Part shown: positions 34,016 to 42,491 of the stretch, one piece after another | Layout of the letters: every line of letters starts with the position of its first letter | Numbering within the stretch: the first letter of the stretch is position 1 | Assembly: GCA_016783965.1 (NCBI GenBank) | Contig: JADHVO010000001.1 | Span: 124,001 to 188,000, forward strand | Length of the DNA: 64,000 nt | Source of the DNA: Alphaproteobacteria bacterium | Lineage (GTDB): Bacteria > Pseudomonadota > Alphaproteobacteria > Micropepsales > Micropepsaceae | Direction of reading: 5' to 3' | Position numbers and translations under genes: made by a program | Notes under the pieces: model-generated | What the model was told of the DNA's origin: nothing | What the model saw: the letters and a program-made list of their open reading frames with translations, nothing else | The model's database searches: none

Positions 34016-35248
34016 TTAGGCGCCCAGCACGCGGATACGGTGGGCGTCGGTGAAGATTTCGGCGGGCGCCATCTCGGGGCCGCCCATGACGGCGAAGCCG
34101 TGCATGCCGAGGGTCGGATCGGCGGCTGCGGCTTCGTGGTAGCGGCGGCGGCGCTCGCGCGCTTCGTCGCCGAACTCCATGTCGAGGCCTGCCTGGAGCA
34201 TGGCGGCGAAGCGCAGGCGGCGCATGCGCTCGGTGCGTTCCTCCGCATACGGAGCGAAGGCGCGTTCCGACCAGTCGGCGGAGGCCTTCAGGATATCGGT
34301 CACGACGCGCACGTCGCGGTAGGTGATGGAGAGACCGAGGCCGACGATCGGGTCGTTCCAGCCGGCGGCGTCGCCGACCAGCACGATGCCTTCCCCAAAG
34401 GGCCGATCGGTCCAGGAATCGTTGTTGAAATAGCTGAACAGCGGGCCGGCCGGATTGGCGGCCGCCAGCGCTTCGTTGTTCGGCGAGGACTTCATGCGGA
34501 AGGCGTCGAGGAAGCGGCGCGCGCCGTCGTCGCCGCTGAAGCGTTTGCGCTGGTCAAGCGCGTAGCCGCCGTAGACGCGGACCTTGCCCTTGCCCTGCGG
34601 GAAGGCGAGGAAACCGAAATCGCCCTCGGTGCCGATAGCCTGCAGATCGTCGGCCCAGCCGGCAGCGCCTTCGATCAGGAGACCGGCGAACCAGTGATGC
34701 GGCTTGTCCTGGTGGAGCTTGATACCGGCGGCTTCGCGGGCAGCAGACATGCGGCCATCGGCGCCGATCAGCAGCTTCGCTTTCGCTTCGTGCATGGCGC
34801 CATTGTGTTCGTAGGCCACCGACGGGGCGGCACCCGGCGTGATGCGCGTGACGCGCACGCCGCGCAGGGCCTCGACGCCGCTGCGCGCGGCCTCGCCGAA
34901 CAGGGTCTGGCAGTGGTGCGGATGGCCGATGCAGAGCGGACCGGGCACGTCCGGCGCGAAGATGGCGAGCGGCATGGTGCGGGCCTCGGACTCCGCGGGG
35001 TCACGTGTCTCATCATAGGTGACGTGGCGCGCGAGGTGATGGCCGCCGGCCTTCACCAGCAAGTCGTAGAGGCCCAGCCGCCTGGTCTCGGTCACGCCCC
35101 AGGGTGCGATCCATTCGCCGCGCACGCGGTCTTCGTATTTCGTGGACGCTTCAAGCAGCAGGACGGATTTGCCGGCTTTCGCCATCACGGCGCCGAGCGC
35201 GCTGCCGCCGATGCCGCCGCCTATGACAATGAGATCGCAGTTTTTCAT
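34016..35248 (-). CDS. FAD-dependent monooxygenase/oxidoreductase (PHBH/UbiH fold)
   Basis: 410 residues: N-terminal FAD motif CDLIVIGGGIGGSALGAVMA, the Arg-rich ERVRGE-like region at [29 protein letters not shown] (DG motif) and GIVLVGDAAGWNDPIVGLGL, which binds the flavin ribityl chain. The arrangement is that of class A aromatic hydroxylases and geranylgeranyl-reductase-like oxidases. Start at 35248 gives the FAD motif at the very N-terminus. Divergent from the 2-oxoglutarate oxygenase gene at 35293. Confidence 0.85.
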   Translation of the reverse strand: MKNCDLIVIGGGIGGSALGAVMAKAGKSVLLLEASTKYEDRVRGEWIAPWGVTETRRLGLYDLLVKAGGHHLARHVTYDETRDPAESEARTMPLAIFAPDVPGPLCIGHPHHCQTLFGEAARSGVEALRGVRVTRITPGAAPSVAYEHNGAMHEAKAKLLIGADGRMSAAREAAGIKLHQDKPHHWFAGLLIEGAAGWADDLQAIGTEGDFGFLAFPQGKGKVRVYGGYALDQRKRFSGDDGARRFLDAFRMKSSPNNEALAAANPAGPLFSYFNNDSWTDRPFGEGIVLVGDAAGWNDPIVGLGLSITYRDVRVVTDILKASADWSERAFAPYAEERTERMRRLRFAAMLQAGLDMEFGDEARERRRRYHEAAAADPTLGMHGFAVMGGPEMAPAEIFTDAHRIRVLGA

Positions 35249-35292
35249 GAGCGCAAGGCTAGCACGATGGTCCGCGGACGGTGCAAACTCGA

Positions 35293-36276
35293 ATGATGCA
35301 GAAGACATTGCCGGTAATTGACGTTGCGCCACTCTTTGGCCGCGATGCGCCGGCGCGGCGGAAGGTGGCCGACGCGATCGGCGCGGCCTGCCGGAACAAC
35401 GGCTTCTTCTATGCGCGCGGAACCGGCGTGGACGCGGCGCGGCTTGACGCGCTGGCGCGGGAATTTTTCGCGCTGCCGGAAGACGAGAAGATGCGCATCG
35501 CCATGGCGAAGGGCGGGCGTGCCTGGCGCGGTTTCTTTCCGGTCGGCGGCGAGCTGACCAGCGGCAAGCCCGACCGCAAGGAGGGGATCTATTTCGGCAG
35601 CGAACTGGCGGCTGACGATCCGCGCGTGCGGACTGGCGTGCCGATGCATGGCGCGAACCAGTGGCCCGTCCGGCCGGCTGGATTGCGCGACGCGGTGCTC
35701 GACTATCTCGCGGCCAACACGCGCGCGGCGCATGCGATCATGGAGGGCATCGCGCTGAGCCTCGGGCTGGACGCTCAGTATTTCCGGCAGCACTACACGG
35801 GTGATCCGACCATCCTGTTCCGCATCTTCCACTATCCGCCCGACGTGGCGGGGTCAGAGCAATGGGGCGTCGGCGAGCACACCGACTACGGCCTGCTGAC
35901 CTTGCTGGCGCAGGACGATGCGGGCGGGTTGCAGGTGAAGTCGCCGGATGGATGGATCGAGGCGCCGCCGATCCCCGACACGCTGGTGTGCAACATCGGC
36001 GACATGCTGGACCGGCTGACGGGCGGGCTTTACCGCTCGACGCCGCATCGCGCGAAGAACACGAGCCGGCGCGGGCGGCTGTCGTTTCCGTTCTTCTTCG
36101 ATCCGGGCTGGGAGGCGGAGATCGTACCCCTGCCCGCGCGCGCCGTGGCACAGGACGACCGCGAGACGCGCTGGGACCGCGAGTCGGTACACGATTTCCG
36201 CGGGACCTATGGCAACTATCTGCTCGGCAAGGTTGGGAAGGTGTTTCCGGACCTGAAACGGGACGTGATCTCATGA
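35293..36276 (+). CDS. Isopenicillin-N-synthase-like 2OG-Fe(II) oxygenase
   Basis: About 327 residues with the N-terminal DIOX_N-type segment [10 protein letters not shown] and the C-terminal jelly roll. Iron ligands are His and Asp in [12 protein letters not shown] and His in [19 protein letters not shown] carries the R-x-S pair that binds 2-oxoglutarate. It oxidises a small molecule of unknown identity. ATG at 35293 or 35296 is preferred over a GTG at 35281. A short inverted repeat TCCCCG-TTTA-CGGGGA (36283-36298) lies between it and the convergent SDR gene. Confidence 0.85.
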   Translation: MMQKTLPVIDVAPLFGRDAPARRKVADAIGAACRNNGFFYARGTGVDAARLDALAREFFALPEDEKMRIAMAKGGRAWRGFFPVGGELTSGKPDRKEGIYFGSELAADDPRVRTGVPMHGANQWPVRPAGLRDAVLDYLAANTRAAHAIMEGIALSLGLDAQYFRQHYTGDPTILFRIFHYPPDVAGSEQWGVGEHTDYGLLTLLAQDDAGGLQVKSPDGWIEAPPIPDTLVCNIGDMLDRLTGGLYRSTPHRAKNTSRRGRLSFPFFFDPGWEAEIVPLPARAVAQDDRETRWDRESVHDFRGTYGNYLLGKVGKVFPDLKRDVIS

Positions 36277-36304
36277 TTTCCCTCCCCGTTTACGGGGAAG
36301 AAAC

Positions 36305-37036
36305 TTACGTCGTCCATCCGCCATCAATCGTGAACGTCTGGCCGGTGACGAAGGCGGCGTCGTCGCTGGCGAGGTAGACGGCGAGCGCGGCGATCTCTTC
36401 CGCCTTGCCGAAGCGGCCCATCGGCTGGCGGGCGAGGAAGGACTGCAGCGCCGCGGCGGGATCGGGCTGGGCGGCGAGACGGCCTTGCAGTGAGGGCGTG
36501 TCGACGGTGCCGGGGCAGATCGCGTTGCAGCGGATGCCCTGCCGAACGAAATCCGCCGCGATGGACTTGGTGAGGCCGATCACGGCCGCCTTGGTCGTGC
36601 CGTAGGCCGCGCGGTTGGGCACGCCGGTGATCGACGACGCCACCGACGACATGTTGACGATCGTGCCGTGCTTCTTCGCCAGCATGCCCGGCAGTGACGC
36701 GCGGATGGTGCGCACCATCGACAGCACGTTGAGGTCCCAGGCATTCGCGAACGTCGCCACGTCGCTGTCCAGCACCGTGCCGTTGGGCACGATGCCCGCG
36801 CAGTTAAAGAGAATGTCGCAGCGGTCGAGACGGCCGAAGAACTCGGTGACGGCGGTCTCGTCACGAACGTCCAGACGGCTGGTGCGGATGTTGGGTTCGG
36901 TCAGCGTCTTCAGCGCCGTCTCGTCTATGTCGGTGGCGTGGACATGGGCGCCTTCCGCGGCGAAAGCGAGAGCCGTGGCGCGGCCGATACCTGCGCCGGC
37001 GGCCGTGACGAGCGCGATTCTTCCTGAAAGCCTCAA
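36305..37036 (-). CDS. Short-chain dehydrogenase (3-hydroxybutyrate-dehydrogenase-like)
   Basis: 243 residues with [20 protein letters not shown] at the N-terminus, NCAGIVPNG, catalytic Ser in NMSSVAS, and Tyr-x3-Lys in [28 protein letters not shown] closes the fold. It resembles BDH2-like/2-keto-sugar dehydrogenases of this superfamily; substrate uncertain. The TTG start at 37036 is supported by GAGGGA 7 bases upstream. It follows the aspartic protease pair by 10 bases and is probably in their transcript. Confidence 0.86.
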   Translation of the reverse strand: MRLSGRIALVTAAGAGIGRATALAFAAEGAHVHATDIDETALKTLTEPNIRTSRLDVRDETAVTEFFGRLDRCDILFNCAGIVPNGTVLDSDVATFANAWDLNVLSMVRTIRASLPGMLAKKHGTIVNMSSVASSITGVPNRAAYGTTKAAVIGLTKSIAADFVRQGIRCNAICPGTVDTPSLQGRLAAQPDPAAALQSFLARQPMGRFGKAEEIAALAVYLASDDAAFVTGQTFTIDGGWTT

Positions 37037-37046
37037 CGACCATCCC

Positions 37047-37997
37047 TCAAGCGCGCGTCAGCCGCGGCTGCTCATCCGCGATCCGGAAACGCAATTCCTT
37101 GCGACCATAGTCGATCGTAACGGCCGATGTCTGCTTCAGATAGTTCATGCCGAGGAACATCGCCGGGTGATCGGAGAGGCCCCAGACGTCGAAAATCGGC
37201 AGGTCCGAGATGATCAGGGCGCTGTCGGTAAAGTTGAGGCGCCCGACCTTGAGCCTGCCGATCGTGGTTAGCCGGCCGGAAGCCATAGCGCCGGTGACGC
37301 CGGTCAGCCACACCAGATCGTTGCCGACATAGTCCCGGCCGTCATGGTCCTTCAGTGCATCGAACAGCTTGCTGTTGCCGATCGAACAGTCCGCACCGGA
37401 ATCGATGAAGGCGCAGGCGTGCACGCCGTCGACATGGCAGTTCACCGCGGTGAGGCGGCCCGACTGGCCGGAAGCTGGCACCAGCGCCTCATCCGAACGG
37501 ACACGCGCGGGGAACAGGCCCGACTCCGCCCGTGCGATGGACAGCGCGTGGTTCTGGAAATCGAATACCACCCGGCGCCCGTCGATCACATCGAGCCCGA
37601 GATAGCCGTCGATCTCCAGATCGGCGCGCGGCAGCACCGGTGTGACGAGGCTTTCGATCTGCACCGGACCGAAGGCGAGATTGCGCAGCTGCACGGTCTG
37701 GGCGGGAATTGCCGACGTGATGCCCTGCACGATCACGTCCTCGCCCCGCGCGAACCCCAACGACTGCGCGACATTGTCGGCGATCACCGTGTGGTCTGCG
37801 CCGGTGTCGACCAGGAACCGATACGGCCCCTTGCCGTCGATCGTCGTGGGAATGGTCAGGCGGTCGACGTCGTCCGGTGCGCCCTGGATCTTCTCGGTCA
37901 CCGGCGGCGGCGCAGCAGCGCGCGCAGCCGACGGCGCCAGCGTCAGCGCGGCGGTTCCCGTCGAAAGAAGCCGCCGGCGCGAGACGATGGAGGTCAT
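37047..37997 (-). CDS. Tat-exported two-domain retropepsin-like aspartic protease (copy 1)
   Basis: 316 residues. The signal [20 protein letters not shown] has the twin-Arg motif and an Ala-x-Ala type cleavage region, so export folded to the periplasm is likely. Two aspartyl-protease motifs lie in one chain: [11 protein letters not shown] (about residue 77) and [13 protein letters not shown] (about residue 200), each in a retropepsin-like half, so the active site can form within a monomer. It is clearly homologous to the next gene across the full length. GAGGGGC precedes the ATG. Confidence 0.85.
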   Translation of the reverse strand: MTSIVSRRRLLSTGTAALTLAPSAARAAAPPPVTEKIQGAPDDVDRLTIPTTIDGKGPYRFLVDTGADHTVIADNVAQSLGFARGEDVIVQGITSAIPAQTVQLRNLAFGPVQIESLVTPVLPRADLEIDGYLGLDVIDGRRVVFDFQNHALSIARAESGLFPARVRSDEALVPASGQSGRLTAVNCHVDGVHACAFIDSGADCSIGNSKLFDALKDHDGRDYVGNDLVWLTGVTGAMASGRLTTIGRLKVGRLNFTDSALIISDLPIFDVWGLSDHPAMFLGMNYLKQTSAVTIDYGRKELRFRIADEQPRLTRA

Positions 37998-38006
37998 GGC
38001 TGCCCC

Positions 38007-38993
38007 TCAGGCGTTGCGGGCTATCCGGGCGGCTTCGGCCAGCCTGAAACGCAGCTCCTTGCGGCCGTAGTCGATCGTGACCGAGGAGACCTGACGCAGG
38101 AAATTCATGCCGATGAACAGCGCCGGCTTATTCTCCAGCCCCCACAGCTCGAAGATCGGCAGGTCGGAGATCACCAGCGCGGAATGAACAAAGCGGATCG
38201 AGCCGAGCTTGATCGACTCAATCCCCATGATGCGGCCCTGCGCGGCGCCGCCGGTGACGCCCAGAAGCTGCACGATGCTGTCGTTGAGGTACTTGCCGCC
38301 TTCCTTCGCCAGGGCGTCGAACAACGCGGAATTGCCGATGGAGATCTCCGCACCGGAATCGACAAATGCGTAAGCCTTGACGCCATCGACCGAGCAATTC
38401 ACCGCAGTGAGCCTGCCATGGCTGCCGTCGACCCGCACCACGGCGCCGTCGGCGACCGGCACCCAGTCCGTGATCCTGTCGGACGGGGCAATGGCGAGGC
38501 GATGGTTCTGGAAATCGAAGGTGACGGCCTGGCGGTCGATCACGTCGAGGCCGAGATAACCGTCGCCGCCCAGCCAGCTGCGCGGCAGCGTCGGCAGCAC
38601 GAGATCGGTCATCACCACGCGGCCGATCTGAAGCCGGTCGAGGCGCGCGGACGGAGCGGGCATAGAGCGCGCTATGCCTTCGACGATCATGTCCTCATCC
38701 GCCGGTAGGCCGAGCGACTTGGCGAGGTCGTCGCAGATCACACTGCGGTCCGCGCCGGTGTCGACGACGAAGCGGAACGGGCCCTGGCCGTTCACCATGG
38801 TCTCGACCGTCAAACGGTTCTGGTCGTCGGCCGCGCCCTGGATGTGCTCCACGGCGCTCGGGAGCGGGGGAGGAAGGACCGAAGGCGGCGCGAGATGGCT
38901 ACCCGTGTCGGCGCGCGCGAGGCACGGCGCGAATGCGAGGCCGGCGGCGACGTTGCCGAGCATCAACCTGCGAGAAAGCGAGACAGGCGGCAT
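38007..38993 (-). CDS. Tat-exported two-domain retropepsin-like aspartic protease (copy 2)
   Basis: 328 residues with twin-Arg signal VSLSRRLMLGNVAAGLAFAP. The two catalytic motifs are VVDTGADRSVICDD and AFVDSGAEISIGN. Shared blocks with copy 1 include [17 protein letters not shown]-type, RLTAVNC, ISDLPIF and [14 protein letters not shown], showing a tandem duplication that has since diverged. Start at 38993 is set by GGGGAG 6 bases upstream. First of three tightly spaced genes (copy 2, copy 1, SDR). Substrates unknown. Confidence 0.85.
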   Translation of the reverse strand: MPPVSLSRRLMLGNVAAGLAFAPCLARADTGSHLAPPSVLPPPLPSAVEHIQGAADDQNRLTVETMVNGQGPFRFVVDTGADRSVICDDLAKSLGLPADEDMIVEGIARSMPAPSARLDRLQIGRVVMTDLVLPTLPRSWLGGDGYLGLDVIDRQAVTFDFQNHRLAIAPSDRITDWVPVADGAVVRVDGSHGRLTAVNCSVDGVKAYAFVDSGAEISIGNSALFDALAKEGGKYLNDSIVQLLGVTGGAAQGRIMGIESIKLGSIRFVHSALVISDLPIFELWGLENKPALFIGMNFLRQVSSVTIDYGRKELRFRLAEAARIARNA

Positions 38994-39097
38994 GTACGCT
39001 CCCCTCAAGGAGGTTGTGAGCGAAGTGTACCACCAGCCCCGGCGCGCAAAAGCGGCCGGCGGTCACGAGGTCGTTATCTCCGGCCGTACGCTGTGGG

Positions 39098-39229
39098 ATG
39101 AACCGGCTATCCACTGGGGACGGCGTGGCCGACAAGGTCCCCATCAACACACTAGACGGGCACTTCCAGCAGTGCCGCATCACGCATATCGAGGCGTACG
39201 TGCCTGACGGGCCGCAACACCACAACTAG
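39098..39229 (+). CDS. Possible 43-residue gene, function unknown
   Basis: An open frame in the gap 38994-39225, starting MNRLSTGDGVADKVPINTL and ending YVPDGPQHHN. Third codon positions are mostly G or C, as in neighbouring genes, which favours coding. There is no good Shine-Dalgarno and no recognised family. It overlaps the 3' end of the convergent polyol dehydrogenase gene by 4 bases. It could equally be the remnant of a longer gene. Confidence 0.3.
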   Translation: MNRLSTGDGVADKVPINTLDGHFQQCRITHIEAYVPDGPQHHN

Positions 39230-40662
39230 ATGATGGCGTTCCGCAGATCGTCATAGGCGCGCGTGATCGCGGCGCGGATGCGCGGCTCCTGAGCGAGGGC
39301 GGGCGGGAATATCTCGGTCAATAACAGGAACCGGCCGACATCGTGCGCCGGATCTCCGGTGCAGCTTCGCGCCGACGCCTGGAGCTTACTCGCTATCGGG
39401 TCGTCGAGCGCTTCGTTGCGCCGTTCGTAGACGAACCGCATCCATGCCGCGACCGGCACGCAGAGGCGGTCGATCGGACGGCCCGCTTTCAGCAGGTCGG
39501 CAATCGGTTCCAGGAAGCGGTATGGCAATTTCTGCGAACCGTCTGCGGCGATCTGGCTCAGCCGATGCGCGACCGCGGGATTCCGCAGGCGCGCCAGCAG
39601 CGCGGAGATGTAATCGGGAATATCGAGTCCGTTCACCGCGCGCAGCGTCGGCGCGATGTCATCGCGCATCATGCGCTCGACGAAGCGGGCCAGTTCGGCG
39701 TCCCGCATTGCCTCGTACACTGTGGCATGTCCGCGCGACAGGCCGATATAGGCAAGAGCGGAGTGGGTTCCGTTCAGGAGGCGCAGCTTCGCCCGCTCAT
39801 AGGCATGCACGTCCCTGGTGAGCTGCGCGCCCACGGATGCGAGGTCCGGGGCGCCACGCCCCAGGTTGTCCTCGATCACCCATTGCGCGAAAGGTTCGCG
39901 CTGCACGGGCGCGAGGTCGGTGGCGCCGATCGCGTGGGAAACTCGGGCGCCAAGCGCGGCGTCGCTGGCCGGCGTGATGCTGTCGACCATCGTGGCCGGG
40001 AAGCGCACCTCATCCTCGATCCAGTGCGCGGCGTCGTTGCGCCCGCTGGCGCGGGCGAAGTCGATGACCGCCTGGCGCAGCTTCGGTCCATTGGAAGCGA
40101 GGTTGTCGCAACTCATGACGATCGGAAGCGGAAGCTTTGCGGCGCGCCGGTTCGTCAACGCCAGCGTCAGCCAGCCCACAAGGCTCGCGGGCACGGGCGG
40201 CGACGCCAGATCGCGCGCCACATCCGGCTGATGGACATCGAGCTTGCCCGTCGCGTCGAGGCCGTAACCTTTCTCCGTCACCGTCACGGTGATCAGACGC
40301 GCCGCGGGGTGCATCAGGTGCGCCAGCGCACGCCGGGGCAGCGCACGCGCGGCGGCCACATCACACAACGCGCCCAGAACGCGGTGGCGCGCGGGCTGGG
40401 TGAGTTCGGTCAGGGTGTAGAGGAAATCCTGCTCCTCCAGTTCCGCGGGGGCACCTGCGGTCCGCAGCGAGACGCCGGCAATGCCCCAGCGCGGATCTGC
40501 CCGCAGCAGCGAGTCGATGAAAGACGCGAGGTGGGCCTTCATGAAGGCGCCGGGACCGAAATGCACGATGCCCGGTGCGACCGCGGCGCGGTCATAGGGC
40601 GGGATTGCAACGCCCGTTCGGAGCGTGTGGAGAGTCTGGGCAGAAAGGCGCGGCGTGCTCAT
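39226..40662 (-). CDS. Mannitol-dehydrogenase-family polyol/uronate oxidoreductase
   Basis: 478 residues, the long-chain mannitol dehydrogenase family: an N-terminal NAD domain with GIVHFGPGAFMKAHLASFID and a C-terminal helical domain with the active-site pattern K-x4-N-x2-H in KLRLLNGTHSALAYIG. Relatives are mannitol 2-dehydrogenase, D-arabinitol 4-dehydrogenase and fructuronate reductase; the sequence alone does not separate them. Its neighbourhood beside the xylose cluster hints at pentitol or hexuronate use. A hairpin at 40752-40784 separates it from that cluster. Confidence 0.85.
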   Translation of the reverse strand: MSTPRLSAQTLHTLRTGVAIPPYDRAAVAPGIVHFGPGAFMKAHLASFIDSLLRADPRWGIAGVSLRTAGAPAELEEQDFLYTLTELTQPARHRVLGALCDVAAARALPRRALAHLMHPAARLITVTVTEKGYGLDATGKLDVHQPDVARDLASPPVPASLVGWLTLALTNRRAAKLPLPIVMSCDNLASNGPKLRQAVIDFARASGRNDAAHWIEDEVRFPATMVDSITPASDAALGARVSHAIGATDLAPVQREPFAQWVIEDNLGRGAPDLASVGAQLTRDVHAYERAKLRLLNGTHSALAYIGLSRGHATVYEAMRDAELARFVERMMRDDIAPTLRAVNGLDIPDYISALLARLRNPAVAHRLSQIAADGSQKLPYRFLEPIADLLKAGRPIDRLCVPVAAWMRFVYERRNEALDDPIASKLQASARSCTGDPAHDVGRFLLLTEIFPPALAQEPRIRAAITRAYDDLRNAII

Positions 40663-40751
40663 CGCCCATCAGGATAGACGAAAAAGAGAGCAGCGAACCA
40701 AGGGAGGAAGCCGCTCTCTCCAAGTTACGGGGAAACGTACACTCAAAGACA

Positions 40752-40784
40752 CCGCCGCCGCTTCTTTGGGGGAAGCGACGGCGG
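40752..40784 (-). terminator. Hairpin terminator at the end of the xylose operon
   Basis: Thirteen-bp arms (40752-40764 and 40772-40784) around a 7-base loop; on the minus strand every position pairs if one G-U is allowed. It lies just after the receptor remnant. The following tract (TGTCTTTG) is only partly T-rich, so termination may be inefficient or Rho-assisted. Confidence 0.55.
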
Positions 40785-40797
40785 ATCTCGCGAAGGA

Positions 40798-40935
40798 TCA
40801 GAACGTACCCCGCAGGCCGAACAGGCAGGTCTGACCCTTGATGTAGTAGTTGTGCCCCGCATCCTGCAGCTGGAAGTAGGAACCTGCTTCCGGCAGGAGA
40901 TCGCAGACGGCGCCACCGCTTGTGCGTGTAAGCAT
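40798..40935 (-). pseudogene. C-terminal remnant of an outer-membrane receptor (TonB-dependent type)
   Basis: A 45-codon frame starting 1 base after the transporter stop. Its product ends NYYIKGQTCLFGLRGTF: alternating aromatic and polar residues with a terminal Phe, the pattern of the last strand of an outer-membrane beta-barrel. The rest of any such gene is absent, because the frame runs into the transporter gene. In related bacteria TonB-dependent receptors often accompany sugar clusters, so this is read as the tail left after a large deletion. GGAG precedes the ATG, so a short peptide may still be made. Confidence 0.5.
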
Positions 40936-40936
40936 G

Positions 40937-42400
40937 TCACTCCGCAGGAGCGCGGGCGACGCTCCACAGGGACTCGATCGCCTCGAGACTACGCTGCTTG
41001 GTCTCGGGCACGAAACGCATCACGAACAGCGCGGCGAGCACCGCGCCGGCGCCGTAGAGCCAGTAAGCGAAGCCGTGATTGAACGCAGCGTTCAGCGCAG
41101 AGCTGCCATCGAGCATCGGGAAGGTCTGCGAGACAACGAAGTTCGCGATCCATTGCGCCGCGACCGCAATCGACATCGCCTGCCCCTTGATGGAGTTCGG
41201 GAAGATCTCCGACAGCATCACCCAGGTCACGGGGCCCCAGGAGAACGAGAAGCCGATGATGTAAACGACCACCGCGCCGATGGCGATGTAGGACGCGCTG
41301 GCCGAACCGGCCGCCCCGCCGACCGTGGCGCTGACGGCGTGGATGTCGAACAGCGTACCCAGGGTGATCATCGCCACGGCCATGATCGCCGCACCCCAGA
41401 TGAGCAGCGGCTTGCGGCCGACGCGATCGACGGTGACGGTCGCGACCAGGGTGAACAGCGTCATGGTCACGCCGACGAACCAGGCGGATTCGAGATAGGC
41501 CTCGTTCTGCGACGCCCCCATGTTCTGGAACATGTGCGGTGCAAAATAGAGCACCGCGTTGATGCCGATCACCTGCTGGAACACCGACAGCATGATGCCA
41601 ACGATCAGCACCAGCCAGCCGAAGCTGAGCAGCGGACGGGTATGCTGGACCAGGGTGGCCTTGATCTCGCCCAGCGTCACGTCTGGATCACCGCCGCCGA
41701 GGCGCTTCAGCAGCGCCAGAGCTTCCGCCGTGCGGTCCTTCAGCACCAGATAGCGCGGCGTTTCCGGCACGATCAGCATGAAGACGATCAACAGGGTCGC
41801 GGGGATCGCGGCCGAGGCCAGCATGTAGCGCCAGCCTGTGTTCATCAGGAAATCGTGGTTGCCCATCGACTGGACGAAGTAGTTCACGAAGTAGACGAGG
41901 TTGATGCCCACCACGATGGCGATCTGCTGGAACGTCACCAAGAGGCCGCGCGTCGATGGCGGCGCGATTTCCGCGATGTACATCGGCGCCAGCATCGAGG
42001 CCATGCCGATCGCCGTGCCGCCCATCAGGCGGTAGAAGATGAAGAACGGCAGCGCATCGGGACCGTGGGGGCCGAACAGGAATTCTGGATAACCGGCGCC
42101 GAGCGACGACACGAAGAACAGAACGCCCGCAATCAACAGACCGGTCTTGCGGCCCCAGCGAGTCGAGATCGGGCCGGCAATGGCCGCACCGATCACGCAG
42201 CCCAGGAGCGCGCAGCCGATAGCGAAGCCGGAGAGCGTGTTCGCCTCGGCCTCCGCAAGATGGCGCGGCGCAACGAAGTTGAAGGTGATGGCGTCGGTTG
42301 CACCCGAGATCACCGCAGTGTCATAGCCGAACAGCAGGCCGCCCAAGGTGGCGGCAATCGTGAGCATGACGACGAGCGAATAGTTCGGCCTTTCGACCAT
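40937..42400 (-). CDS. Sugar porter (MFS), probable xylose transporter
   Basis: 487 residues, twelve membrane helices. Sugar-porter marks: LLFGYDTAVISGATDAI in helix 1, the R-x-G-R-R-type loop STRWGRKTGLLIAG, PESPR-like PETPRYLVLKDRT after helix 6, and C-terminal FVPETKQRSLEAIE. It imports a sugar with protons across the inner membrane. Its place as the gene after xylD in a xylR-xylX-xylC-xylD set makes D-xylose the likely substrate. AGGGG precedes the ATG. The next frame on the strand is only a receptor remnant. Confidence 0.88.
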   Translation of the reverse strand: MVERPNYSLVVMLTIAATLGGLLFGYDTAVISGATDAITFNFVAPRHLAEAEANTLSGFAIGCALLGCVIGAAIAGPISTRWGRKTGLLIAGVLFFVSSLGAGYPEFLFGPHGPDALPFFIFYRLMGGTAIGMASMLAPMYIAEIAPPSTRGLLVTFQQIAIVVGINLVYFVNYFVQSMGNHDFLMNTGWRYMLASAAIPATLLIVFMLIVPETPRYLVLKDRTAEALALLKRLGGGDPDVTLGEIKATLVQHTRPLLSFGWLVLIVGIMLSVFQQVIGINAVLYFAPHMFQNMGASQNEAYLESAWFVGVTMTLFTLVATVTVDRVGRKPLLIWGAAIMAVAMITLGTLFDIHAVSATVGGAAGSASASYIAIGAVVVYIIGFSFSWGPVTWVMLSEIFPNSIKGQAMSIAVAAQWIANFVVSQTFPMLDGSSALNAAFNHGFAYWLYGAGAVLAALFVMRFVPETKQRSLEAIESLWSVARAPAE

Positions 42401-42491
42401 GACGTCCCCTTCGCGCTCCTCTGAGCGCTTGCGGTCTCAATACCGGCAATGTGCTTTGCGAGCGTATTGATAGCGACACAGTGCGCAAGGG

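Noticed and set aside
33668..35296. A 542-codon plus-strand frame
   Set aside because: Antisense to the SnoaL-like and FAD monooxygenase genes, which have clear family motifs.
40922..42424. A 500-codon plus-strand frame rich in His, Arg and Asp
   Set aside because: Exact antisense shadow of the sugar porter gene, with no domain or ribosome site.
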